Source of the DNA: Deltaproteobacteria bacterium
GTDB lineage: Bacteria > Myxococcota > Kuafuiibacteriia > Kuafuiibacteriales > Kuafuiibacteriaceae
Reading direction: 5' to 3'
Assembly (NCBI GenBank): GCA_011526105.1
Contig: WYAZ01000112.1
Coordinates: 31,273-95,272 of the forward strand
DNA length: 64,000 bases
Shown here: one piece after another, positions 32,797 through 40,266 of the stretch
Position numbering within the stretch: position 1 is the first letter of the stretch
Layout of the letters: every line of letters starts with the position of its first letter
Translations under genes and position numbers: made by a program
The notes under the pieces: generated by a model
Database searches by the model: none
The model's input: only the letters and a program-made list of their open reading frames with translations
What the model was told of the DNA's origin: nothing

Positions 32797-34403
32797 TCGA
32801 CGGTCTTCACCAAGCCGACGATCGGCGCGAGCGCGGCCCGCGTCACCGCCTTCCAACCCTCGCTCTCTCGGATGCGATCGGCCAGCGCCGGGCTGTGCTC
32901 GTAGTAGGACGAGACGAACGCTCGCCCGGTGTCCGTCTGCATGAGCACCTGGTCTCGAAAGCGCCTGAGCGCGACGACGTCCTCGTGCTGCATGGAGCCG
33001 TGCGCCGCCGTGGCGATGAAGCAGGCATCGACGGTGGCGAAGACGCGCCGCTCGGTGCTGGCATCCAAGCTCACGACCTCGGACGCGCCGAGGCAGTCGT
33101 TGTAGGCTCGAACCGCCACCGTGTACGTGGTCTCGGCGCGGAGCCGATCGAGCCGAAAGCTCTGCGGCTCGCCGGGGATCATGTCGGTCATCTGCGGCCC
33201 TGGCAGCGCGCCGTTGAACTCCTCATCGGAGCGGATCGCGCCTCGTCCTTCCGCGTAGCGCACCTCGTAGCGGCTCGCGGAGTAACTCGGACTGAAGGTG
33301 ACCTCGACGAAGTCGAAGTCCGCGCCCGAGACGAAGAGGCCTTCAGCCGGCAAGACGGAGGGGCAGCCGCCGCCTTCGGCGTCTGGATCGTAGCGCACGC
33401 GCACACGTTCGCCGCTCGTACCGAGCGGGAGCAGGCGTCCCTCTCCCGAACCCGGAACCCCGACCGTGATCGTCCCGTCGGCTGGCCGGATGAGACCATC
33501 TTGGCCGTCGTACGCGCCGTAGCCGAGGTACTCCGTGCCGCTCGCGGCCGTCTCGCCGTCGCCGACTTCGAGCGCGACCCGAAAAACCACCGAAGGCTGC
33601 CCCCAGCCTTCGATGCCGTAGTCTGAGAGCGCGGGATCCACGAAGAAGGAGTAGTCGTGGTGCGCGTTCTGGTCGTACTCCTCGTTGACCTCGACGTAGA
33701 CGAAGTAGCGCCCCGCCGGCACCCCAGCGGGGAGCACCCAGCGCACGCGATGGATCTGACCGGCGTTCGGGGTAGCCTGGCTGACCGCGTCGAGCGCGTT
33801 CTGGGTGCGGTACTCGGGCACTCCTTCCCAGTCTCGAGCTTGGTCGAAGAAGACGAGGTCGTTGCGCGGGGGGTAATAGGAGAACTGCGACTCACCTTCG
33901 ACCAACGCCCGGCACTCGGGTCGGGCGGAGCCCCCCAAGAGGCGCAGCGGCACGCCCTTGTCGGTCCTGAAGGCGGTGGTCGGGCAGGTGATGGTGTCGA
34001 CCGACATCTCGGTCTCGGTCATGGGTCGGCAATAGAACGGCTCGAGGCTGCTCGTCAGCTCGTGCCAGCCGAGCGCGCTCTCTTTACAGTCTTGAAAGAC
34101 CAAGCGATCGTATTTCACGCCACGCTTGTGCGCCCATACTGGGAGCGCCATCTCCCTTCGCCCATAGGGCCACAAGTAGCCGTGGCCAAAGTCGGATCGA
34201 CCGGGGCGGTTTCCCAGGCCGAAGGTCCCGACCAGGCGGGTCACCATCAAGGTGTCCACCAGCACGCCGGTCTCGGTCTCGAGCCAGACCGCGATCTGAG
34301 GGCTCCCGGCCGGTCGCAGCTCTACGTCCACGACACGCTCCGCGAGCGCCGTTTCTTGGACCAGACCGATCGTGAGGACCAGCCAGAAGGCTCGCGGGTT
34401 CAA
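32793..34403 (-). CDS. Exported FN3 protein with CFI-box C-terminal domain
   Basis: Start set at TTG 34403, which gives a signal peptide (FWLVLTIGLVQETALA); the frame continues to 34871 but only through the opposite-strand DUF4266/apbE genes and has no signal peptide there. 536 residues. The N-terminal half is a Cys-containing beta domain, about 380-460 resembles a fibronectin type III repeat (YEVRYAEGRG, TTYTVAVRAYND), and from 461 comes CFIATAAHGS followed by LRRFRDQVL and SSYYEHSPALADRI. This is the CFI-box-CTERM domain found at the end of many exported deltaproteobacterial proteins. The stop overlaps the DUF3570 start, so the two are translationally coupled. Confidence 0.87.
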   Translation of the reverse strand: MNPRAFWLVLTIGLVQETALAERVVDVELRPAGSPQIAVWLETETGVLVDTLMVTRLVGTFGLGNRPGRSDFGHGYLWPYGRREMALPVWAHKRGVKYDRLVFQDCKESALGWHELTSSLEPFYCRPMTETEMSVDTITCPTTAFRTDKGVPLRLLGGSARPECRALVEGESQFSYYPPRNDLVFFDQARDWEGVPEYRTQNALDAVSQATPNAGQIHRVRWVLPAGVPAGRYFVYVEVNEEYDQNAHHDYSFFVDPALSDYGIEGWGQPSVVFRVALEVGDGETAASGTEYLGYGAYDGQDGLIRPADGTITVGVPGSGEGRLLPLGTSGERVRVRYDPDAEGGGCPSVLPAEGLFVSGADFDFVEVTFSPSYSASRYEVRYAEGRGAIRSDEEFNGALPGPQMTDMIPGEPQSFRLDRLRAETTYTVAVRAYNDCLGASEVVSLDASTERRVFATVDACFIATAAHGSMQHEDVVALRRFRDQVLMQTDTGRAFVSSYYEHSPALADRIRESEGWKAVTRAALAPIVGLVKTVE

Positions 34404-34509
34404 GCTCGGGAGAGGATGGGAAGTTCCCGCGGGCGCTGTCAAGGCAGTCCGGGTATGGCCCGGGCTCGGCCCTCTTGCCGTACCTCGATGGGCCTGGGAG
34501 GATGCCGCG

Positions 34510-34731
34510 GTGCGCAGGCTCCTGCTCTTGTTTGTGCTGGCCGGATCCACTCCGGCGCTCGGCTGCGCTTCGGTGAGCCCCTGGGAGCGGGCGATCCTCG
34601 CCGAGCGGACGATGGACCCGTTGAATCGCCCGGAGGGTATGCGCGAAGACTTCCTCGGACACGGCCTCGACGTCCGCGAAGGCGGAACGGGAGGCCGAGG
34701 GGTGGCCGGTGGTGGCTGCGGCTGCAACTGA
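34510..34731 (+). CDS. DUF4266 lipoprotein
   Basis: 73 residues from GTG 34510, with GGGAGG eight bases upstream. The signal peptide ends at Cys19 (ALGC). The short mature part starts ASVSPWERAILAERTM and ends in a Gly/Cys tail GGGCGCN, which is the complete signature of DUF4266. This family is found almost only next to DUF3570 and apbE. The tail could bind metal or form disulfides; no function is established. It overlaps the apbE start by 23 bases, so the pair is co-translated. Confidence 0.92.
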   Translation: MRRLLLLFVLAGSTPALGCASVSPWERAILAERTMDPLNRPEGMREDFLGHGLDVREGGTGGRGVAGGGCGCN

Positions 34732-35836
34732 GCTTGCGAGCAGCTGGGCCTGGCCCGTGCGCCTGCTCCATGGGGCGCCTCTTTTGCTTCTCGTTCTGTC
34801 CTTGGGCTGTCGCCCATCGTCGTCCGGCCTCTCCGCCGACTCCGGCGCTTCGGATCTCGAGGCTCGCACATCCACGACGCCGCACAGCGTGCATCGTTCG
34901 TATCGGGCGATGGGCACTCAGATCACGTTCACCGCGTACACGCACGACGACGCGCTGGCGCTGCGCAGCTTCGAGCAAGCCGCGGCCGAGTTCCACCGGC
35001 TCGACGCGCTGCTCTCTGTCTGGCATCCCGACTCGGAGGTCTCCAAGATCAATCGAGCGGCGGGTGAGGCCGCGGTCGCGGTCTCGAGCGAGACACTCCA
35101 GCTCTTGCTCGAGGGGCGCCGCTTCCATGATTGGTCGGAGGGGCGTTTCGACCTCAGCTTTGGTGCGCTCTCGGGGCTATGGAAGTTTGACCATGACCAG
35201 GACAACCGGCTCCCCGACCCTAAAGAGGTGAAGGCGCGACTTCAGCTCGTGGACTATCGAAAGGTGAAGATCGACGAGGCTGCCAAGACGGTGTTTCTGC
35301 CAGTGGCCGGGATGCGGCTGCACCTCGGAGGCCTCGGAAAAGGCTACGCGGTCGATCAGGCGGTGAAGCTCCTGCGGGCGGCCGGTCTGCGCGACTTCAT
35401 GGTGCAGGCCGGGGGCGACTTGTACGTCGCCGGCAGGAAGGGGGATCGAGAGTTTCGGGTCGGCATTCGCGATCCTCGGGGGCCGGCGTCTTCCTACTTT
35501 GGGTTCCTCGAGCTGAGTGACATGACCTTCTCCACCTCGGGTGACTACGAGCGTTCCTTCGTTCACGAAGGACGGCGCTATCACCACATCATCGACGTGA
35601 AGACGGGCGAGCCTTCCATCGCCCTGCGCAGCGCCACCGTCCTCGCCGAGAGCGCTCTGCTCGCGGACGGGCTGTCGACCGTGCTGATGCTCATCGGGGC
35701 CGAGAAAGGTCTCGCCTTGCTCGAGCGGCTACCGGGGGCGGGAGCGGTTCTCGTGGATGCGGACAACCGGGTACACGTCTCGCCGCGCCTGCGCGGACGA
35801 GTGAAGGTCCTCCGCGCCCCGAGCCCGGGGCTTTGA
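34709..35836 (+). CDS. apbE: FAD:protein FMN transferase (ApbE family), exported
   Basis: ApbE splits FAD and attaches FMN to Thr/Ser of exported proteins. Signature blocks are all present: AMGTQITF, a LDALLSVWHPDSEVSKIN helix, GRFDLSFGALSGLW, LGGLGKGYAVDQA, QAGGDLYVAG, STSGDYERSF, HIIDVKTGEP (metal/FAD site) and SALLADGLST. A hydrophobic segment ends at a lipobox Cys (LSLGC, about residue 34). The listed GTG has GAGG eight bases upstream and overlaps the DUF4266 gene; GTG 34757 would give a more typical short signal peptide. With DUF4266 and DUF3570 nearby, its target is probably exported, but no clear flavinylation motif was found in the neighbours. Confidence 0.95.
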   Translation: MVAAAATELASSWAWPVRLLHGAPLLLLVLSLGCRPSSSGLSADSGASDLEARTSTTPHSVHRSYRAMGTQITFTAYTHDDALALRSFEQAAAEFHRLDALLSVWHPDSEVSKINRAAGEAAVAVSSETLQLLLEGRRFHDWSEGRFDLSFGALSGLWKFDHDQDNRLPDPKEVKARLQLVDYRKVKIDEAAKTVFLPVAGMRLHLGGLGKGYAVDQAVKLLRAAGLRDFMVQAGGDLYVAGRKGDREFRVGIRDPRGPASSYFGFLELSDMTFSTSGDYERSFVHEGRRYHHIIDVKTGEPSIALRSATVLAESALLADGLSTVLMLIGAEKGLALLERLPGAGAVLVDADNRVHVSPRLRGRVKVLRAPSPGL

Positions 35837-35866
35837 CCGGTCGATCGCGCGGATCGCGATCACCGG
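35837..35866 (+). terminator. Strong hairpin at the end of apbE
   Basis: It begins on the base after the apbE stop. CCGGT and ACCGG pair, one C bulges, GATCGCG pairs with CGCGATC, and CGGAT forms the loop. This 12-bp stem is the best in the region, but no U-run follows, so it may end transcription with Rho or only stabilise the 3' end. Confidence 0.5.
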
Positions 35867-36171
35867 CGCCGCTTGCGTGATCCCGGTTCCGCCTTCGCTC
35901 CGATGAGCGTGGATGCGCGAGGTCGCCCTGAGGCGCTTCCTTCCACCCTAGAGGGCCGGTTTCGGATTCGAGCAAGGTGGGTTGCAGTCAACCGAGCTTG
36001 CGAAGTCAGGGCGCGCCCGACCTCGCTCAGGGCCGCGTCTGGCTTGGTTTGGCTCGACTCTTTCGGATCGATGATCCTCGGTCTTCGACCCGGTGGAGAT
36101 CCGCGCGACAGAGCCCAAACGCCCGGGCTTCCGATCGAACTCGATGCAGCGAGTGCGAAACGAGATCACGA

Positions 36172-36220
36172 CGCCCCGGTGACGTTTTGCGGGGCGAGAA
36201 GAAGATTCTGTATTTTTTTT
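36172..36220 (+). terminator. GC hairpin and T8 tract, possible end of a plus-strand RNA
   Basis: CGCCCCG (36172-36178) pairs with CGGGGCG (36190-36196) across an 11-base loop; TTTTTTTT follows at 36213-36220. The 16 bases between stem and T-run make this a poor intrinsic terminator, but a run of eight T is unusual here. Confidence 0.35.
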
Positions 36221-36258
36221 CGTCTCTGCCGCAGCCAAAGATAGAGGGATCTCGATCG

Positions 36259-36283
36259 AAAAAAGCGGCTTCAAAAGTGCCGC
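36259..36283 (-). terminator. Intrinsic terminator for a minus-strand transcript
   Basis: Read on the minus strand: GCGGC, nine-base loop, GCCGC, then TTTTTT (plus-strand AAAAAA at 36259-36264). This is the cleanest intrinsic-terminator shape in the window. No minus-strand gene lies upstream of it (toward 36551), so it could end an antisense or small RNA starting near the nrd promoter. Confidence 0.5.
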
Positions 36284-36355
36284 GGCGAGCCTTTGTTTGG
36301 CTGGGCTCGAGTGGAAGCGGATCCTCGAAGCGCAGTGATTTCCGTCGCTTCGTTG

Positions 36356-36374
36356 TGTGGCTTAAAGTCCCACA
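36356..36374. repeat. Inverted repeat just upstream of the nrd promoter
   Basis: TGTGG (36356-36360) and CCACA (36370-36374) are separated by CTTAAAGTC. It sits immediately before the first NrdR box and could be a degenerate extra protein-binding site. Confidence 0.35.
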
Positions 36375-36377
36375 GCA

Positions 36378-36393
36378 GCACCACCGATGGTGT
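36378..36393 (+). promoter_or_regulatory. NrdR box 1 (upstream)
   Basis: GCACCACCGATGGTGT shows CAC-N8-GTG with the outer palindrome of the known ACACwATATwTwGTGT box. It ends on the first T of the -35 hexamer and lies 32 bp (three helical turns) from the second box, the spacing typical of NrdR pairs. NrdR binds such pairs with dATP/ATP and represses ribonucleotide reductase genes. Confidence 0.75.
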
Positions 36394-36421
36394 TGACAGC
36401 CAGTCAGACCCACCATATCTT
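36393..36421 (+). promoter_or_regulatory. Sigma-70-type promoter of nrdAB
   Basis: TTGACA at 36393-36398 (perfect -35), 17-base spacer, TATCTT at 36416-36421 (four of six matches to TATAAT). Transcription should start near 36428, giving a leader of about 120 bases before nrdA. Confidence 0.75.
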
Positions 36422-36425
36422 GTGG
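36410..36425 (+). promoter_or_regulatory. NrdR box 2 (overlapping -10)
   Basis: CCACCATATCTTGTGG keeps CCAC and GTGG flanks with an ATAT core, closer to the NrdR consensus than box 1. It covers the -10 hexamer, so binding would block RNA polymerase directly. Confidence 0.8.
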
Positions 36426-36551
36426 TCCACGTCGGCGGGGCCCAGGGGATCCGATCCTTGATCAATCGAGGAGACAGATCCTGAGAGCGCTGAACGACGA
36501 GGCCCTTCGGGGTCGAGCTTGAAGAGAATCCAGGAAGCAAAGGGACTCGAG

Positions 36552-39176
36552 ATGATGAAGACGGGACGCGCTTCATCCGGTGCATCGATCGGATCGTTGC
36601 CCGCCATCTCGAGCCTGAGTTTCCGCGAGTGCGTAGAGGCGAGAGGGGAAGACACGGTGTTCGAAGAGACCCAGAATCAGGCCACGAGTGAAGCGAAGAT
36701 GGAGCGACGGGATGCGGCGGCCCCGCATGAACGGACCCTCGCGAACGACATCGCGGTTCCAGGGGTGCCGGGCATGGCAACGCTGGGCATGAGCGGCATG
36801 GAGCAGGACGAGATCACTCAGACCTCGATTCGGGTTCGCAAGCGCAACGGTCGCCTCGAGCCGGCAGACCTCAACAAGATCGTCCGCGCCGTCAGCCGCT
36901 CTTGTGCAGGGCTGAGCAACGTCGATGCGCTGCGGGTCGCCACCAAGACCATCAGCGGCATGTACGACGGGGCGACCACCCGTGAGCTCGACGCGCTGTC
37001 CATTCAGACCGCGGCCTCCCTCATCTTCGAAGAGCCCCAGTACTCGAAGCTCGCCGCCCGCCTCCTGTCCGCCTTCGTCGACAAGGAGGTCCGGAACCAG
37101 GAGATCCACAGCTTCTCGCAGTCCATCACCACCGGCCATCGCCTCGGGCTCATCTCGAAGCGGGTCGCCGAGGCGGTCGCGGAGAACTCCCGCAAGCTCG
37201 ACGACGCCGTGAATCACTCCCGGAACGAGCTCTTCGAGTTCTTCGGCCTTCGCACCCTGTACGATCGCTATCTTCTTCGTGAGCCCGAGACTCGGGACGT
37301 CATCGAGAACCCGCAGTACTTCTTCATGCGGGTCGCGGTGGGGCTCTTCACCGACGACATCAGCCGCGCCATCGACCTCTACAAGGTCTTCAGCGCGCTC
37401 GACTACTTGCCCAGCTCACCTACGCTCTTCAACTCGGCCACTCTGCATCCGCAGCTCTCGAGCTGCTTCTTGCTCGACTCACCCGAGGACAACCTCGAGT
37501 CCATCTACAAGAAGTACTCGGACATCGCGATGCTCTCCAAGTTCGCGGGCGGCATCGGCGTGGGCTACCACCGCGTGCGTTCGCGCGGCTCGCTCATCCG
37601 TGGCACCAACGGCCTCTCCAACGGCATCGTGCCGTGGCTGAAGACGCTCGATGCCTCGGTGGCGGCCGTGAACCAGGGCGGCAAACGCAAGGGCGCCTGC
37701 TGCGTCTACCTCGAGAGCTGGCACGCGGACATCGAGGAGTTCCTCGAGCTGCGCGACAACACCGGCGACGAGGCTCGCCGGACCCACAACCTGAACCTCT
37801 CGAACTGGGTGTCCGACCTCTTCATGCGCCGGGTCGAGACCGACGAGATGTGGTCGCTGTTCGATCCCAAGATCGTGCCCCACCTTCCCGACCTCTACGG
37901 CCAGGAGTTCGAGCGCGCCTACGTCGAAGCCGAGCGCAAGGGCCTCTACGAGCGCCAGGTCTCCGCACGCGAGCTCTACGGCAAGATGATGCGGACCTTG
38001 GCTCAGACCGGCAACGGATGGATGTGCTTCAAGGACAGCTCGAACAAGCGCTGCAATCAGAACGGTAAGCCCGGGACCACCGTGCACCTCTCCAACCTCT
38101 GCACGGAGATCATCGAGGTCACCTCCAACGAAGAGACCGCGGTGTGCAACCTGGGCTCGGTGAACCTCGGTCGCCACGTGAGCGGCGGGGAGTTCGACTT
38201 CGGCAAGCTGGCCACCACGGTCGAGCTCGCGGTTCGGCAGCTCAACCGGGTCATCGACATCACCTTCTACCCCATCGAACAGAGCGGGAAGTCCAACTCG
38301 CGTTGGCGCCCCATCGGCCTCGGTGTGATGGGACTTCAGGACGTCTTCTTCCAGCTCGGCCTGCCCTTCGACAGCGAAGCGGCACTGAAGCTCTCGACGA
38401 AGATCCAGGAGCAGATCTATTACCATGCGCTGCGCACCTCGGCGGATCTCGCCGAGGAAGAGGGGCGTCACCAGACCTTCTCGGAGACCAAGGCGGCTCG
38501 CGGAGAGCTGCAGCCCGATCTTTGGGGCGTGGAGTTGGAGGAGAAGGCGCGTTGGGACGCGCTCAGGGAGCGCATCAAGCGCGTGGGGCTCCGGAACTCG
38601 CTCATCATCGCCATCGCGCCCACCGCCACCATCGCGTCCATCGCGGGTTGCTACGAGTGCATCGAGCCGCAGGTTTCGAACCTGTTCAAGCGGGAGACCC
38701 TGTCCGGCGAGTTCTTGCAGGTGAATCGTTATCTCGTGGAGGCGCTCAAGGAGCGCGGCCTCTGGACCGAAGAGATCCGCACCAAGATCAAGATGGCGGA
38801 AGGTAGCGTTCAGGGCATCGAAGAGATCCCGCCCGAGCTTAGGGAACTCTATCGAACCGCTTGGGAGCTTCCGCAGCGCGCGCTGGTGGATCTCGCGGCG
38901 GAGCGTGGTCCGTTCATCGATCAGAGCCAGTCGCTGAACCTCTTCATCGAGAGCCCCACCATCGGCAAGCTCTCGTCGATGTACCTGCACGCGTGGAAAA
39001 GGGGTCTCAAGACGACCTATTATCTGAGGTCCAGACCCGCGACCTCCATCCGGAAGACCACGGTTGCGCCGCCCGCCTCATCGGCGTCCACAGCGCCGGC
39101 CAAGAAGGAATATGCAGACGGCGAAGCGGTCGCTTGCTCCCTCGAGAACCCAGAAGTGTGTGAGGCGTGTCAGTAA
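36552..39176 (+). CDS. nrdA: Ribonucleoside-diphosphate reductase, alpha subunit (class Ia)
   Basis: Start set at ATG 36552, which has AAGGGA a few bases upstream; the frame can extend to a TTG at 36519, and ATG 36555 is also possible. 874 residues. The first 85 are low-complexity. An ATP-cone follows (IRVRKRNGRLEPADLNKIVRAV) and then the ten-stranded barrel with the redox Cys block LSSCFLLD, the thiyl-radical block NLCTEI, a partner Cys in AVCNLGSVNLG, and the radical-transfer pair TYYLRS. The C-terminus ends CEAC, the swinging Cys pair reduced by thioredoxin or glutaredoxin. It reduces NDPs to dNDPs with NrdB. NrdR boxes and the ATP-cone give transcriptional and allosteric control. Confidence 0.97.
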   Translation: MMKTGRASSGASIGSLPAISSLSFRECVEARGEDTVFEETQNQATSEAKMERRDAAAPHERTLANDIAVPGVPGMATLGMSGMEQDEITQTSIRVRKRNGRLEPADLNKIVRAVSRSCAGLSNVDALRVATKTISGMYDGATTRELDALSIQTAASLIFEEPQYSKLAARLLSAFVDKEVRNQEIHSFSQSITTGHRLGLISKRVAEAVAENSRKLDDAVNHSRNELFEFFGLRTLYDRYLLREPETRDVIENPQYFFMRVAVGLFTDDISRAIDLYKVFSALDYLPSSPTLFNSATLHPQLSSCFLLDSPEDNLESIYKKYSDIAMLSKFAGGIGVGYHRVRSRGSLIRGTNGLSNGIVPWLKTLDASVAAVNQGGKRKGACCVYLESWHADIEEFLELRDNTGDEARRTHNLNLSNWVSDLFMRRVETDEMWSLFDPKIVPHLPDLYGQEFERAYVEAERKGLYERQVSARELYGKMMRTLAQTGNGWMCFKDSSNKRCNQNGKPGTTVHLSNLCTEIIEVTSNEETAVCNLGSVNLGRHVSGGEFDFGKLATTVELAVRQLNRVIDITFYPIEQSGKSNSRWRPIGLGVMGLQDVFFQLGLPFDSEAALKLSTKIQEQIYYHALRTSADLAEEEGRHQTFSETKAARGELQPDLWGVELEEKARWDALRERIKRVGLRNSLIIAIAPTATIASIAGCYECIEPQVSNLFKRETLSGEFLQVNRYLVEALKERGLWTEEIRTKIKMAEGSVQGIEEIPPELRELYRTAWELPQRALVDLAAERGPFIDQSQSLNLFIESPTIGKLSSMYLHAWKRGLKTTYYLRSRPATSIRKTTVAPPASSASTAPAKKEYADGEAVACSLENPEVCEACQ

Positions 39177-40213
39177 TGGTGGCGGTCAATCGAAACATCG
39201 CGGAAGAGCAGCGCAGCCTCCTGGACCCCGGGTTCAATCTGACCCTGAGGCCCATGGCCTATCCACAGTTCTATGAGCGTTACAAGAACGCCCTCAAGAA
39301 CACGTGGACGGTGGAAGAGGTCGACTTCTCGGGCGACACCGAGGACCTCAAGCGCAAGATGACGGGGGCCGAGCGCCACCTCATCCACCGCTTGGTTGCG
39401 TTCTTCGCCACCGGTGACTCGATCGTGTCGAACAACCTGGTTCTGAACCTCTACAAGCACATCAACTCGCCCGAGGCGCGCATGTACTTGTCGAGGCAGC
39501 TCTTCGAAGAGGCGCTGCACGTTCAGTTCTATCTGACGTTGCTCGACACCTACATCCCGGATCACCGGGAACGGGCGGCGGCCTTCGCCGCCATCGAGAA
39601 CATCCCGTCGATTCGGAAGAAGGCCGAGTTCTGCTTCAAGTGGATCGACTCCATCCAGAACCTGCAAGAGGTGAAGACGGACGAAGACCGCAAGGCCTTC
39701 CTGCTCAACCTCATCTGTTTTGCGGGCTGCATCGAAGGCCTCTTCTTCTTCGCCGCCTTCGCGTACGTCTACTTCCTCCGGTCGAAGGGTCTGCTCAACG
39801 GCTTGGCGGCGGGTACCAATTGGGTGTTCCGTGACGAGTCCCTGCACATGGACTTCGCCTTCGAAGTCATCGAGGTGGTCCGAAGCGAACATCCGCACCT
39901 CTTCGACGACGATCTGAAGCAGAAGGTCGTACAGATGATGGAAGAGGCGGTGGCCTGCGAGCTGCAGTTTGCCGAAGATGTACTCGGGCAAGGGGTCGTG
40001 GGCATGAGTGTCGGCGATGTGCGGCAGTACCTCGAGTTCGTGGCCGACCAGCGGCTGGGCAACCTGGGGCTTCCACCCCGCTACGGGGCCAAGAACCCCT
40101 TCCCATTCCTGGAGCTGCAGGACGTTCAGGAGCTCGCAAACTTCTTCGAGCGCCGCGTCTCGGCCTACCAGGTGGGGGTGACCGGAGAGGTCACCTTCGA
40201 CGACGAGTTCTAG
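39176..40213 (+). CDS. nrdB: Ribonucleoside-diphosphate reductase, beta subunit (class Ia)
   Basis: ATG 39176 overlaps the nrdA stop by one base (TAATG); an in-frame GTG at 39167 is less likely. 345 residues of ferritin-like helices. Diiron ligands are D81, E112, H115, E187, E221 and H224 (GDSIV, EALHVQFY, CIEGLF, RDESLHMDF). Y119, four residues after H115, is the tyrosyl-radical residue, so this is a normal Tyr-type R2 rather than the Phe-type. The acidic tail FDDEF should dock onto NrdA. Length and motifs match the family. Confidence 0.97.
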   Translation: MVAVNRNIAEEQRSLLDPGFNLTLRPMAYPQFYERYKNALKNTWTVEEVDFSGDTEDLKRKMTGAERHLIHRLVAFFATGDSIVSNNLVLNLYKHINSPEARMYLSRQLFEEALHVQFYLTLLDTYIPDHRERAAAFAAIENIPSIRKKAEFCFKWIDSIQNLQEVKTDEDRKAFLLNLICFAGCIEGLFFFAAFAYVYFLRSKGLLNGLAAGTNWVFRDESLHMDFAFEVIEVVRSEHPHLFDDDLKQKVVQMMEEAVACELQFAEDVLGQGVVGMSVGDVRQYLEFVADQRLGNLGLPPRYGAKNPFPFLELQDVQELANFFERRVSAYQVGVTGEVTFDDEF

Positions 40214-40266
40214 CCAGCCTTCCGGGACTTTGCAGACCACCCGGGGACCGCTGTAGTCTTTCTTCG

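Larger units (their letters stand above)
35867..36377. other. Non-coding stretch between apbE and the nrd promoter
   Basis: About 510 bases with no convincing gene. Several ORFs cross it on both strands but lack family features, ribosome-binding sites or protein-like composition. It contains a 7-bp GC hairpin followed by eight T (36172-36220) and, on the other strand, a canonical terminator (36259-36283). Together they suggest at least one small RNA or an unknown leader. AT-rich tracts stand out against the GC-rich surroundings. Confidence 0.6.

Noticed and set aside
34404..34871. N-terminal extension of the FN3/CFI-box gene
   Set aside because: It runs through DUF4266 and the apbE start on the other strand and would push the signal peptide about 150 residues inside.
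35873..36396. Small genes in the apbE-nrdA gap
   Set aside because: The ORFs on both strands have no ribosome-binding sites and their translations look random (Arg/Ser/Cys-rich).
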